Shown here piece by piece: positions 26,828 through 36,762 of a stretch of 64,000 nucleotides of DNA (the first letter of the stretch is position 1; each line of letters starts with the position of its first letter). The notes beneath the pieces are model-generated. The model had not been told where the DNA came from and did no database searches. It saw nothing but the letters and a program-made list of their open reading frames with translations. The position numbers and the translations under genes were made by a program. Source of the stretch: UBA7359 sp038142205 (GTDB lineage Bacteria > Pseudomonadota > Gammaproteobacteria > Eutrophobiales > Eutrophobiaceae); NCBI GenBank assembly GCA_038142205.1, contig JAYQJO010000001.1, forward strand, positions 620,001-684,000. The letters run 5' to 3'.

Positions 26828-27358
26828 TTACGGTGCTTTACCAACTTGGTAAGCACCCTGTGTTTGTGTGTTCGAAGCAATTGCATTACCGGTGCAGGTA
26901 GTTGCTGTCGCGCCAACACCGCACCCGGTAGCACTAAGATCAAAGTAATAATAAGCGTAAGTGCTATCCCAACCGGATCCTCTTGGTGGTGATGTATTTT
27001 GTATAAAAACAGAGTTGTAATCTGTTACAGCTTTATAACCGGTACCACCAATTCCATTATTGTACTTGTCTTTATATGAGTCTCCTGCTGTACCATCTGA
27101 TGCTTTAGTTAAACGCGTATCAAATGCATCACCATCGCTAAATACAATCTCTATACCTGTTGATGCTGCCTGAAAAGCACGGTTTAGCAATTGCGTATTT
27201 GATGCCATTCGTTCTTCCATGGTTGTATTGTTCATGGAAGTTAAGCCGAGCATGGTTAACAATACGAGCATTATTAACGCAGTCATTAATACTGCACCTT
27301 TTTGCTGTTCGATTTTAGGTTGAATGATTAGGGGTTTCTTCATTGATTTATTCTCCAA
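26828..27358 (-). CDS. pilX: Minor pilin PilX
   Basis: Type IV pilus minor pilin that helps prime pilus assembly at the tip. The 176-aa protein has an N-terminal pilin-like helix after QQKG (AVLMTALIMLVLLTMLGLTSMNNTTMEERMASN), the EERMASN-type segment being typical of PilX. As is usual in PilX, residue 5 is not the canonical Glu. The start could be Met1 or Met6. It is encoded between pilW and the small exported protein. Confidence 0.9.
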   Translation of the reverse strand: MENKSMKKPLIIQPKIEQQKGAVLMTALIMLVLLTMLGLTSMNNTTMEERMASNTQLLNRAFQAASTGIEIVFSDGDAFDTRLTKASDGTAGDSYKDKYNNGIGGTGYKAVTDYNSVFIQNTSPPRGSGWDSTYAYYYFDLSATGCGVGATATTCTGNAIASNTQTQGAYQVGKAP

Positions 27359-27360
27359 AA

Positions 27361-28437
27361 TCAGGATGCCCTGTTTCTTATTTGAACAGTCGTAGTAAAT
27401 TGTCTGCGACGTAGATGTTCATCGGCTGGATCGTATGCTGTTGCATTTAATAAAGTATAGGTACGTAGGTCATCATCAATGTTGAAGTTTTCATTAATGG
27501 TTCTGACCAGTATTGAAATTTTAACGCTGACAACTGTATTCCAGTGTGCAGTTGTAGTCAGTCCCGTTGCGCCTGCAGCCAGATAGGTATTAGGTACACC
27601 ATCTGAATCCGTATCAACACCATAGAGGATTTCCATCCTTTCCACGCCTTCAATGAGTTCTTGTGTTGTAGGAACGCCCGCAACTGAGGTATACCTGTAA
27701 AGTGCAGGTATTGCATCGCCAGTAAAATTCGCATTAGCTGCAGTGCCAACATAATAGCGGGTGGTTACATAGCGCGAAATTTGAGCTGAATCATCATAAG
27801 CCTTACTGAGTGTTGCACCATGAGTAATAGTAGTATTCGTTGAACCAGTTGCTCTAAAAATATCGCCAGAGCTACAATCACTAATCACCATGTTTTCATT
27901 AGCGGTAACATGACTCGCCGAGCAATTTTCGGTTGCACCTGCTTCGGTAAAACAAGTCGCAGGTATGGCTGCTGTTGCACTACCCATAGTGCTGCTTGTT
28001 GTAAATATAACTGAATTAGGTATAGGTTCTATGTATCGAACCGTAATAGCATCAGTCCCATTTATCATATTTGCTCTATCTTCTGTACTACCACTTGGGG
28101 ACCAGGTAGATGTCGCTGTTTTTCCATCAATACCTTCAACAGCGTTAGTAAAGTTGTGAAGGTTAGTTGCTGTTCCTGCATTGGTGGTAACATTTGTTAA
28201 CACGGTATTATCATCAAGGCAGCCTGCATAAGCCGCCATGCGAATATCCTGAGTGATTAGGTCAATTGCAAAACGAGCGTTTTCCTGTAAGCGGCCCATT
28301 TCATCCTGTTCTTTGTAGATACGTTTATTACTCATGAACAGACCCATGGCCGCAGTTAACATGAGAATACCTATCGTCATGGCGACGAGTAATTCAATTA
28401 GAGTAAATCCAGTTTGTTTTTCTTGTTTTTTCATCAT
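27361..28437 (-). CDS. pilW: Minor pilin PilW
   Basis: The 358-aa pseudopilin-type protein has prepilin cleavage in KQTGFTLIELLVAMTIGIL (Glu5 present) and a large globular domain including the conserved GRLQENARFAIDLITQDIRMAAYAGC segment. It is part of the tip-priming complex with PilV, PilX and PilY1. The start overlaps the pilV stop by 4 bp, and pilX follows after 2 bp. Confidence 0.93.
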   Translation of the reverse strand: MMKKQEKQTGFTLIELLVAMTIGILMLTAAMGLFMSNKRIYKEQDEMGRLQENARFAIDLITQDIRMAAYAGCLDDNTVLTNVTTNAGTATNLHNFTNAVEGIDGKTATSTWSPSGSTEDRANMINGTDAITVRYIEPIPNSVIFTTSSTMGSATAAIPATCFTEAGATENCSASHVTANENMVISDCSSGDIFRATGSTNTTITHGATLSKAYDDSAQISRYVTTRYYVGTAANANFTGDAIPALYRYTSVAGVPTTQELIEGVERMEILYGVDTDSDGVPNTYLAAGATGLTTTAHWNTVVSVKISILVRTINENFNIDDDLRTYTLLNATAYDPADEHLRRRQFTTTVQIRNRAS

Positions 28438-28883
28438 TGTATGGTGTACTCAACTGTGTGGGTTTCGCCTTCTCGATCTGTCCAGCCTAAAGCAATCGTA
28501 TAGAGACCTCCTGAAGCATTTATAGCCGCTGTGCTCCCATGTGGTAACAAACTGTCAATCTGGTTGTACCAACAGTTAAGATCGTTAGCTGCAGTTGCGC
28601 CAGTTGTAATATCGCATGTGGCATTGCTAAGGTCAGTTACATCAACTGAATGACTGGCGCCATCATACGAAGCGATGTTGTTTCTATTTATTCTCATTTT
28701 GTCGGCGATATCGCTTGCGAGATAACTGATTTGTGTTCGAAGGTTAGCATCATGACTGTATCTAAGGGCTTTAAACTGTAGTGCTGCAATTCCAAGCACA
28801 CCAATAGCGAGTATTAATAATGCGACTAACACCTCAATGAGCGAGAATCCTCTATTATGAATTTTTAATGTTAATTTTTTCAT
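28434..28883 (-). CDS. pilV: Minor pilin PilV
   Basis: The 149-aa minor pilin has prepilin motif RGFSLIEVLVALLILAIGVLGIAALQ and the following ALRYSHDANLRTQISYLASDIADKMRIN helix typical of PilV. It is a tip-complex component. It lies directly after fimT (1 bp) and overlaps pilW by 4 bp. Confidence 0.93.
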   Translation of the reverse strand: MKKLTLKIHNRGFSLIEVLVALLILAIGVLGIAALQFKALRYSHDANLRTQISYLASDIADKMRINRNNIASYDGASHSVDVTDLSNATCDITTGATAANDLNCWYNQIDSLLPHGSTAAINASGGLYTIALGWTDREGETHTVEYTIQ

Positions 28884-28884
28884 T

Positions 28885-29364
28885 TTAGCTACAACTATTG
28901 TATTTTGAGTTAGTATTCGGACGACCTACGGTGTTTATAACTATTTGTCGACCTGTTTCTCCAGCCCGGTCATCACATAAAGTGAATGTTCCACTGTTAT
29001 TAATGAAGCCCTTCTGACTATATGTGAACGAAGTTGCACTGCCAGTGACAGTAGTTAATGTACAAGTTGTTGAGTCAACGTTTTTAATTGATACGCCAGC
29101 TGAATCTGTAATAGTGAAACCGGTTGCCCAATCAGAGTTTTTTTGGGCTATGGTGACACTGAGATTACGTTTGACGGCTTCACTTCGAGCAAGCTGTAAA
29201 TGTGTGACGAGGGAGTTTGTTTTTGTTGTCAGGCAATTATTTTTAGTCATATTGTTGTAGCTAGGTATTGCGACTGCAGCAACAATGCCTGCAATGGCGA
29301 CAGCAATCATCAGTTCAAATATGGTAAAACCGAATTGTTTATTTCTATATTTTTGCTTATGCAT
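28885..29364 (-). CDS. fimT: GspH/FimT family pseudopilin
   Basis: The 159-aa type IV pilus pseudopilin has prepilin motif FGFTIFELMIAVAIAGIVAAVAIPSYN (Glu5 present) followed by the FimT-like LVTHLQLARSEAVKRN segment and a beta-rich domain with paired Cys. It is the first gene of the minor pilin operon. Only one GspH-type gene is present, where Pseudomonas has both fimT and fimU, so it may do the job of FimU. thiO lies divergently upstream; the 148 bp between them should carry both promoters. Confidence 0.9.
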   Translation of the reverse strand: MHKQKYRNKQFGFTIFELMIAVAIAGIVAAVAIPSYNNMTKNNCLTTKTNSLVTHLQLARSEAVKRNLSVTIAQKNSDWATGFTITDSAGVSIKNVDSTTCTLTTVTGSATSFTYSQKGFINNSGTFTLCDDRAGETGRQIVINTVGRPNTNSKYNSCS

Positions 29365-29512
29365 ATATGATTATCCGAATATTGGTATGCGCAACCCTAT
29401 TTATAGCAAAATATTATTTTTTTAATACTCATTTTAGATAAATGGTCATCTTTCACTGATTAATGGTATCTAATTATTAAAAACTGTGAACAGGAGCACA
29501 TTTTATAAATAG

Positions 29513-30611
29513 ATGAATTTTGATTGTATTATTATTGGCGGCGGTATAATTGGTATGAGTACTGCCAGAGAACTAGCTATTCGAGGTGCTAAAGTTGCGA
29601 TTTTTGATCGTGGTCAGCTAGGTATGGAATCATCTTGGGCGGCGGGTGGTATTATTTCTCCAATGCGACCTTGGGCTGAATCGAGTGAATTAGTACAACT
29701 TTCTGAATATAGTAAAAATATATACCAAGAATATGTAAAAAAAAAAAATAGAAAGCGATTCAGGGATTGATACGGAATATATTGAGTCTGGTTTGGTTAT
29801 TATCAATCAAGATCATGCGGCAAAAACTAAACTCTGGGCGGGAAATAAAAACATTAAATTTGAGGAAAAATTTGAACGTAAAGTTTTTGGCCTAAATTTA
29901 CCAGCTCATTCCATTTTATTACCAAATATAGCGCAGGTAAGACCCCCTAAGCTTTTAGAAGCTTTAAGAAAAAGTCTTGAAAGTTTATCTGTATCAGTTT
30001 TTGAAAATACAGAAATCAAAAATATAGAAGTAAAGAATAATCATTTTCGTTCTGTCATATTTGATAATGGCAAAATTACTGCTGATTCAGTTATTGTTAC
30101 CGCCGGAGCCTGGAGTAAAATGATATTATCTAATATTGACGTTGAAATAGATACAAAACCTATTAGAGGACAAATGCTTTGTCTTAAGCCTGATGAATTT
30201 ACAACAAATAAAATGATACTAGATGGTTCTCATTATTTTATTCCAAGAAAAGATGGGTGTTTATTAATCGGCAGTACAATGGAAGATGTTGGTTTTGAAA
30301 ATCAAACAACCAAAGAGGGGCGGCAGGATTTATTAGATTGGGCGTATTCAATAGAACCCAACCTTAATAAGGCAAAGCTTGTTAGTCATTGGTCCGGGTT
30401 AAGACCATCAGGCAATACCGGTAAACCATTAATTGGACGCATAGCAGAGTTTAAAAATATTTTCGTTAATACAGCTCATTTTCGAAAAGGTATACTGCAA
30501 GCTCCGGCATCGGCTCAACTATTAGTTGATTCTATGTCAGGAAAATCTTCATTCACGGATATCGGAAAATTTAATGTCGATTATTCTATTGCATCTTTGG
30601 AAGCCGGGTGA
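29513..30611 (+). CDS. thiO: Glycine oxidase ThiO, frame interrupted in A12 run
   Basis: FAD-dependent oxidase that makes iminoglycine for the thiazole part of thiamine. The first 86 codons contain the Rossmann motif GGGIIGMSTARELA and the SSWAAGGIISPM segment. A run of 12 A (29737-29748) then shifts the frame. The remainder (272 codons from 29793) continues the DAO fold (RPIRGQMLCL, GCLLIGSTMEDVGF, HWSGLRPSGNTGKPLIG, HFRKGILQAPASA). Changing the run by one base restores a protein of about 365 aa, the usual size. A homopolymer sequencing error is most likely. thiO beside fimT matches Pseudomonas. Confidence 0.88.
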
Positions 30612-30719
30612 TGAATAGATGAACTATCGTTTACTCTTCATAGAACTGGTTCTAGGTGATATCATTAGTAGGTTAATCGGACAGAAAATTCAATTTAGTT
30701 TTTGTCGTCAAAATTTAAG

Positions 30720-30795
30720 GCCGGAATAGCTCAGTTGGTAGAGCAATGCATTCGTAACGCATAGGTCGTGGGTTCGATTCCCTCTTCCGGCACCA
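30720..30795 (+). tRNA. tRNA-Thr (anticodon CGT)
   Basis: A 76-nt cloverleaf with acceptor stem GCCGGAA/TTCCGGC, a D arm with AGTTGGTA loop, anticodon loop TTCGTAA giving CGT, a T loop TTCGATT and an encoded CCA end. It resembles E. coli tRNA-Thr(CGT). A degenerate second copy lies at 33345. Confidence 0.95.
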
Positions 30796-30831
30796 TTTCT
30801 AGGTCTCAACTTACGTATCTTTTTTGTGATT

Positions 30832-32599
30832 ATGGATTCAAAGATTAGCAGTAAGTTTTCATTGTCAGAACGGGCATGTTTTATATCCGTTCTCATCATT
30901 ACTTTCGCAGTTTATCTATTAACACTTCCAAGAACTGTCGTTTTAGAAGATGATGGATTGTTTTTAATGTCCAGTTATTTTATGGGCATTTCCCATCCCC
31001 GGGATACCCTTTTTATTCTTTAGTAAGCTGGTTCTTTGTAAATTTTCCGATAGGTAGCATTCCTTTTCGTGTTCATGCGATGAGTGCCTTTTTTGCAGCA
31101 GCGGCATGTTCTTTTTTATATTTTTCAAGTCGCTTTTTGGAACTACCCAAAGTTATCGCTATAACAGTAGCTCTTTCATATGGCTTTTCCAAAACATTTT
31201 GGTCTCAAGCGATTATTGCAGAAGTCTATTCTTTAAATGCTTTTTTTGTGTTTAGCATGCTCTCTATCGCTTTATATCTGAATAGAAAATATTGCTATAT
31301 CTACAAGCAAGAGTTAAATCAGCAATCTAATGAAGAGTCATCGGTCAATATAAAAATCATCTTTCTAGGCGCTTTTATATATGGCCTTTCTTTTTCTGTG
31401 CATGTTCCTTTGGTTATTTTGTTTTCGCCTTCTTTAGCAATACTACTTTTTCCATTTAGGAAACAGATTATAAAAAACTTCCCGCTAATTTTTGTCTGTT
31501 TCTCAATAGGACTTTGCCCATATTTATGGATGATTTGGCGTTCGAATACCGATGTGGTTATTAATTTTTATGGGGCAATACAATCGTTCTCGGATTTAAA
31601 ATATGTGTTTTCAAGAGATGGTTATGTTGAGGTCGATATTAGTGAGACAGCAGGGTTGTCAGACAAGTTAGGGTATTTTTTTCACTTGCTGGATGAAATT
31701 TATAATCAATTTAGTTTAGTCGGACTTCTATTTGTAATAACTGGTTTTATTTATCAGTGGTGGATTTGGCAAAAAGAGTTTGTTGGGCGTTATTTATACT
31801 TTTTTTATTTAATTCGTTCTTTTTTCTGCTTGTTATTTATTTTGATTATGACTTTTTAAGTCGTTCAGTTTTTAGCGTTTATCCGTTTATAGCTTACGCT
31901 GTTATGGCTATTTGGTTAGGACTAGGTGTCAAGTTTGTTTTTGTGAAAATAAAAAGATATCAATACGTTGCATTAATAGCATTACTGATTCTTATCGTTT
32001 TTTCCACTGTGTTTAAGAATTACTCCTATAACAGCCGTTCCAGCTATAAATGGGCAGATCAATATGGAATGAATTTATTAAAATATTTGCCAGAAAATTC
32101 AGATTTGTTTGTGAGTGGCGATATTCATACTTTTGTTCTTGGCTATAAACACCATGTTGAAAAAGTCAGACCTGATGTCCGCATTTATAATCTTCAAGGA
32201 TTAGTTTTTGCTAATCGGATTTTTCACCCGGTAAAAACAACTGAAAATGATAAAGCCAATAAATTAGAACAGTTTGTAAAAAAATCTGAGCGTCCTGCTT
32301 GTACCTCAGATGCAATTAATAGTAATCAACCTCATACTGATTACTGGCTATTTAGTTGTTTATCGAGTGAAGTGGAGATCAAATATCAAGTTGAATTAAA
32401 TTCAGATTTATTAAGATACTTTGATGAAATTATTCTTGATAATAAAAGTTTAGATCCATGGACGATTCATCATCGGCAACAATTAATAAAGAAGTTTGGT
32501 ACGACCTTAGGAAAAATGAAAGTAAATAATATTGGATTAGATAATATTTCTATCAAGAAATATATCCAGTCTGTTACTAACTCTTTTTTGGCGCTTTAG
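30832..32599 (+). CDS. DUF2723 multi-pass membrane protein, two frame breaks
   Basis: Membrane protein with a GT-C-like DUF2723 core. Three consecutive open segments in different frames make one protein of about 588 aa. Breaks lie near 31000 (CCCC before GGG; one added C restores the HPPGYP motif) and at 31800-31806 (run of seven T). Motifs include LEDDGLFLMSSYFMGISHP, WSQAIIAEVYSLNAFF and repeated hydrophobic helices, then a soluble C-terminal domain (about 400-588). The family is thought to act on lipid-linked sugars; the substrate is unknown. The ATG at 30832 is chosen over a GTG at 30826. It starts 37 bp after tRNA-Thr. Confidence 0.75.
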
Positions 32600-32613
32600 G
32601 ATATATAGAAGGA

Positions 32614-32910
32614 ATGAATATGTATTCGCTACAGGCAAAAGACATTAATGAAATGATTCGCGTTATTAAGCATGTAGATAATATTCCAGCTCTAGCAAAA
32701 AAACACGATAAGGCAAGTTATTATAAGATACGCGGTGACGTTAGTTTACTAGCGGGTGATTCAGAAAATGCGATTAAAGAATATAATTTATCAATTAATA
32801 TCTGGCCTGACAGGAAGAATAGTGCAATTGAAAAACTGGAAAAGCTTTATTTAGCTGAAAATAAAAAAGGAGAGTTAACTAAATTAAAGTTAAGATTTTC
32901 TGAATACTAA
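32614..32910 (+). CDS. Small TPR-like protein
   Basis: The 98-aa helical protein contains one TPR-like unit (KIRGDVSLLAGDSENAIKEYNLSINIWPD) flanked by charged helices, with no signal peptide. A GAAGGA ribosome site lies just upstream, and the gene starts 14 bp after the DUF2723 gene, so they are probably co-transcribed. It may be a detached C-terminal TPR part, as some DUF2723 proteins carry TPR tails. Confidence 0.6.
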   Translation: MNMYSLQAKDINEMIRVIKHVDNIPALAKKHDKASYYKIRGDVSLLAGDSENAIKEYNLSINIWPDRKNSAIEKLEKLYLAENKKGELTKLKLRFSEY

Positions 32911-32989
32911 AAAATATAGAAGGTATCTCAATCAGACTGAAACAGTCACTTCCCAAAACCTATTTATAGTTGCGTCAACATCAAAAGTG

Positions 32990-33215
32990 CTGAGTCTGAA
33001 AATGTTTGCGCGCCCCAGAGCCATCAAATACTTCATTCCTTCGCAAGTAAATCAAAAGTTTCATAATCAGTATCAAACAAGTTATTAACTCTAGTGAAAA
33101 GAGTAAACATATTTTTAGTTTTATTTGTACCGTTGATATTGGCTACAGCATAACCGTCAACAAAGTCCGGTTTATTACTTTCATCCCCATTAAGTAATTG
33201 CGTTGAATGAATATA
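32990..33215 (-). pseudogene. Remnant of TonB-dependent receptor C-terminus
   Basis: On the minus strand this translates to GDESNKPDFVDGYAVANI ... FTRVNNLFDTDYETFDLL. It aligns with the C-terminal strands of the intact receptor at 33476-35896 (GDESNQLGQLDGYATVNI ... YARVNNLFDEEYESFGLL). Upstream parts of the gene are missing and stops follow the aligned region. It sits between tRNA-Thr and the degenerate tRNA copy, suggesting an old duplication that has decayed. Edges are approximate. The wider 32911-33475 gap holds only this, the tRNA remnant and a terminator. Confidence 0.7.
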
Positions 33216-33344
33216 ATGTTGCTAATTTTATTCAATGCTTTGGAGAATGTTGATACGCGGTCACAAGCTTGGGCAAAATATTACTATTATCATAGTTTTT
33301 CTTTATAGAAAAATATTCAAGATGGCATTATCTCGTTTTCTTTG

Positions 33345-33419
33345 GCCGGAATAGTTCAGTTGTTAGAGCAACGCATTCATAACGCATGATCCGATGTTCA
33401 AATCCTCTTTCTGGCACCA
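33345..33419 (+). pseudogene. Degenerate copy of tRNA-Thr with anticodon CAT
   Basis: 75 nt closely resembling the tRNA-Thr at 30720, including acceptor GCCGGAA/TTCTGGC and ACCA end. The anticodon loop now reads TTCATAA (CAT), and the T stem keeps only about three of five pairs. It is unlikely to be a functional tRNA and looks like a decayed duplicate. Confidence 0.65.
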
Positions 33420-33426
33420 CAAATAA

Positions 33427-33450
33427 AAAGCCCCTCAAAAGAGGGGCTTT
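33427..33450. terminator. Bidirectional terminator
   Basis: A 10-bp stem AAAGCCCCTC/GAGGGGCTTT with an AAAA loop is followed by T-rich tracts on both strands. It lies 26 bp past the stop of the TonB receptor on the minus strand and just after the tRNA remnant on the plus strand. Confidence 0.88.
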
Positions 33451-33475
33451 AGTTTTTCCTTTAGCTTAATAACAT

Positions 33476-35896
33476 CTAGAACTCAGCTTTAACTCCTATA
33501 AAGCCACTAATTGGCGCACCTACACCGACAAATCGATTGTTAGTAAATCCTCCAAAACCCGGAACTTCATCAGGTTCGCCAAGTAGGCCAAAACTTTCAT
33601 ATTCCTCATCAAATAAATTGTTAACGCGTGCGTATACCTTGAACATATCATTAATTTGATAACTACCGCGGATATTAACCGTTGCATACCCGTCCAATTG
33701 ACCTAACTGATTGGATTCATCGCCACGAACAAAAACACCAGACTTGTAAAGCAAGTCACCACCGACGATGAAGCGAGAAGTAAAGCTGTAATCACCACCA
33801 AACTGTATGGTGTGATCAGGTATATTTGGAATACTATCGCCTTTTTCAACCCGTATCCTGCCTTCACCATCAGCAAAGTCGTTATTTTCACTATTTACAA
33901 AGAGGTCTGACTCAAACGTTGCACTAAGGTAGCTGTAGTTTAAAAACCAGTCGAGTTTTTCTAATTGGCCGTTTAAAGCGAGCTCCATACCGAGACGTTC
34001 GGTTTTACCTATATTATCAAAAAAACCCTGATTACCAGTTGCGCCACCAGTAGTTTGGAAAATAATGTCATCCTCATTTTCAGTAAAGTAACCGCCGATA
34101 CTAAAGCCGACATTGCCTAGCATGGCAAGGTTGTTAAGCGTGCCTCGTAAACCACCTTCAAGACTTTTAGAGACAACTTGATCAAGCGGTGGATCTGCGA
34201 GGAAGCCGTTTGGCAAGCTACATGGTGCAGTTTCATCAGCACAGGCTAGTTCAACCGCTGTTGGTGCACGAGATGACTCTGAGTAACTGGCGTAGGTCGT
34301 CAAACCAGGTTGTAAAGCATAAGTAATACCAACAGCAGGATTAAAGCGGTTGTATTCATGCTCTCCAGTTAAACGTGGCTGTGCTTCAGTAAAACCACGA
34401 CCACCGGCATCATTTAATTCAATGTCGGTATGGTTCCAGCGACCAGAAAATGTGAAGTCAAGTTTGTCGCTAACCGAAAATGTATCAGTGAAATATAACG
34501 AAATTGTAAAGGTTTCTGCATCGAGAGCAGTACCTTCATCAGAAATAAAAATCCCTGTGCCTTCAGTACTGCGATCTGGATTGAGTTCGGCTAACTCCTG
34601 ACTGGAATTAAATACAACATCACCATAGGTATAACCTGCACCGACGATTAACTGGTTTTGTCTTCCAAATAAGTTATTAAGAAAGACGTTTTGGAAGTTT
34701 AAACCATAATACTCCTGTTCTCGGTCACTTCGGTTTTGTAAACCATTGTAATCATCAGGCTCAAAGCCATTTGCTTCTGAAACTACGACCTCATTTTGAT
34801 TTTCAACTATCTCAAAATCTACACCTGATCCATTTAAAGCAACTAACGTTGTACCTGCATCACAATCAATACCTGCATCTTCTAAATCATCTTCATCAAC
34901 CTCAATTAATGTTTCGACGCCATCAATAGTACATTCCTCAAATTCCGTACCGTCACCATTAAAAGTATCGGTCTCGTTTCGACGATAGAACGCGTTACCC
35001 GCAATTTGCCAGGTATTACTGAACCAATGCTCGGCCTGAGTTTGTATCATAAACATTTCGTTAATAGTTTGGTCAGGTGAGGTAAAGATGGCTTCATAGT
35101 CTTGATTAGCCAACTCAATTGGAATAGAACCATTACCGATTAAATCGTTATCGGCATAGTTAATGTTTAAGTCCAGTGATGAGGTTGTACCATTTCGGTA
35201 GCTTAGAGCACCGAATAGATTCAGGGAATCTGAAGGGGACGCATCACGCCAGCCTTCTTCATCAAGATATTGCACCATACCGTAATAACCGAATTTGCCG
35301 TTATTGCCACAGCTTTCTGCTGTTAATACAACACGTTCTTGAGGGTAGCCACCATGGACTTCAAAACTATTACCTTGGAAATTAAAACCGTTCTTGGTTT
35401 CGATGCTGATCGCGCCACCTAATGTATTCAAACCAAATACCGGATTAGCGCCTCCCACCAGGTTCATAGAATTAATCGATGCTTCAGGGATTAAGTCCCA
35501 GTTGATGGTGTCGCCAAATACTTCGTTGACACGGACACCATTTTGATAGATAGCGACACCTTGAGGTAAACCAAGTAAAGGAGAGGCCGTATAACCTCGG
35601 TATTGGATGTCTGGTTGTAGTGGATTATTTTGAGCATCATTGACTATGACACTGCTAAAGTTACGACTTATCATATCAGTGATGCTAAGACTCGCTGTTC
35701 TTTCGAAATCATCTGATGAAGCGGATTGTACATTATAAGGTATTTTTTCTTTTGGTAATCCAACACCTAAAACAGGCGTGATTCCAATAACCTCTAAAGT
35801 TCCCTGTGTCTGAATATCTTCTTCTGCAATACTGGCTTGTGAAAAGCTTAAAGCAAAAGCAGATACTGTATAGGCTGCAATACGACGTGCAGACAT
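33476..35896 (-). CDS. TonB-dependent outer membrane receptor
   Basis: The 806-aa outer-membrane beta-barrel importer has a signal peptide (SQASIAEE), a plug domain (about 45-165; LSITDMISRNFSSVIV, GLPQGVAIYQNGVRVNEVFGDTINWDLIPEASI, NPVFGLNTLGGAISIETKNG) and a 22-strand-type barrel ending in an aromatic-rich strand (GFIGVKAEF). The ATG at 35896 has a GGGGGAGAG site; the upstream TTG in frame is less likely. The substrate is unknown; the plug resembles receptors for siderophore or cofactor-like ligands only in a general way. A decayed paralogue tail lies just downstream. Confidence 0.92.
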   Translation of the reverse strand: MSARRIAAYTVSAFALSFSQASIAEEDIQTQGTLEVIGITPVLGVGLPKEKIPYNVQSASSDDFERTASLSITDMISRNFSSVIVNDAQNNPLQPDIQYRGYTASPLLGLPQGVAIYQNGVRVNEVFGDTINWDLIPEASINSMNLVGGANPVFGLNTLGGAISIETKNGFNFQGNSFEVHGGYPQERVVLTAESCGNNGKFGYYGMVQYLDEEGWRDASPSDSLNLFGALSYRNGTTSSLDLNINYADNDLIGNGSIPIELANQDYEAIFTSPDQTINEMFMIQTQAEHWFSNTWQIAGNAFYRRNETDTFNGDGTEFEECTIDGVETLIEVDEDDLEDAGIDCDAGTTLVALNGSGVDFEIVENQNEVVVSEANGFEPDDYNGLQNRSDREQEYYGLNFQNVFLNNLFGRQNQLIVGAGYTYGDVVFNSSQELAELNPDRSTEGTGIFISDEGTALDAETFTISLYFTDTFSVSDKLDFTFSGRWNHTDIELNDAGGRGFTEAQPRLTGEHEYNRFNPAVGITYALQPGLTTYASYSESSRAPTAVELACADETAPCSLPNGFLADPPLDQVVSKSLEGGLRGTLNNLAMLGNVGFSIGGYFTENEDDIIFQTTGGATGNQGFFDNIGKTERLGMELALNGQLEKLDWFLNYSYLSATFESDLFVNSENNDFADGEGRIRVEKGDSIPNIPDHTIQFGGDYSFTSRFIVGGDLLYKSGVFVRGDESNQLGQLDGYATVNIRGSYQINDMFKVYARVNNLFDEEYESFGLLGEPDEVPGFGGFTNNRFVGVGAPISGFIGVKAEF

Positions 35897-36031
35897 AATT
35901 CTCTCCCCCAAAGTGGTGTTTCTAATTATTTTAACTAAGGAGGGAAGATTAACGGTATATCTATTTGAATAGAAGTGAGTTTTTGGGAAATGTAATAGGA
36001 AAAATTCCTGAAATTGACTGAGAATCCTAAA

Positions 36032-36745
36032 TTAGAGGTGACCTTCTAATACTTCCCGTTCTTCTTCACTTATCTTGGCATTTTGCAGGCGATTTTTAAC
36101 CATGTCACTATCAATATGCCCAGCTTCAATTAAGTCTTCTTTTTCTTCTGGTGAGAGTGTGTCCATGAAAAACAGGTTACTTGGAGGATGGTAACCTGAA
36201 TCAATAATAACATTTGCCTCATTCGCCATTAGGCGGTATTTGCCAATATTTTTATTTAGTCGCTCATCGGCAAATTGTTTGTCTGCTATGCCAGATGTGT
36301 ATATAGAATGGATCTCCATTCTGTAGCTAATGATATGTCCTGGGTCGCCTGTTTTTTCAATATCAGCTTCAATGTGTTCAAGTCGGGGGTGCAATAGTTC
36401 TCGTAGCGTATCAAGTATTTCCTGATCCTCGAGCCGCGCTGAATAAATATCCAGAATATTGTCGATATCTAATTGTACATACGTATCCGTCGTAAATAAC
36501 TCGTTCATTCTATAGGTGAGTAATTTGAATGAACGAAACCCCAGTAGTTGTTGAATATCGGTTAAATCACGAATATGTTTGTTAAAACCAATCGCGCAAA
36601 CCAGCTGTGTATGATTCAAACCAAGTTGCATGGCGACCATATTAATTTTCTTGATGAAGTCGGTTTCATCACCTGTGCTGGTCTGATAAAAATATCGAAC
36701 CAGTTGATCATCCGTAGCTGTTAATAATTCTGTAAAACTTGGCAT
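36032..36745 (-). CDS. Uncharacterised paralogue pair, member 1
   Basis: The 237-aa soluble protein is not recognised. It is clearly related to its neighbour at 36763: both start M.SF.E...., share L..F(Y)(Y)...T, QLVC..GFNK...L........LGF, TTD.Y..L..DNIL.IYS, a DERLNK/ETRLNK motif, FF..TL.P(E)EK..L...G and RL..A.I...E...L..HL. The sequence is mainly helical and acidic, with no signal peptide or metal motif. The pair arose by tandem duplication and sits 17 bp apart. Confidence 0.75.
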   Translation of the reverse strand: MPSFTELLTATDDQLVRYFYQTSTGDETDFIKKINMVAMQLGLNHTQLVCAIGFNKHIRDLTDIQQLLGFRSFKLLTYRMNELFTTDTYVQLDIDNILDIYSARLEDQEILDTLRELLHPRLEHIEADIEKTGDPGHIISYRMEIHSIYTSGIADKQFADERLNKNIGKYRLMANEANVIIDSGYHPPSNLFFMDTLSPEEKEDLIEAGHIDSDMVKNRLQNAKISEEEREVLEGHL

Positions 36746-36762
36746 AATCGTTTATGTATAAT

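Noticed and set aside
33345..33419. Functional tRNA-Met or tRNA-Ile (CAT anticodon)
   Set aside because: The body is that of tRNA-Thr with a broken T stem and changed D arm; it is best read as a decayed copy.
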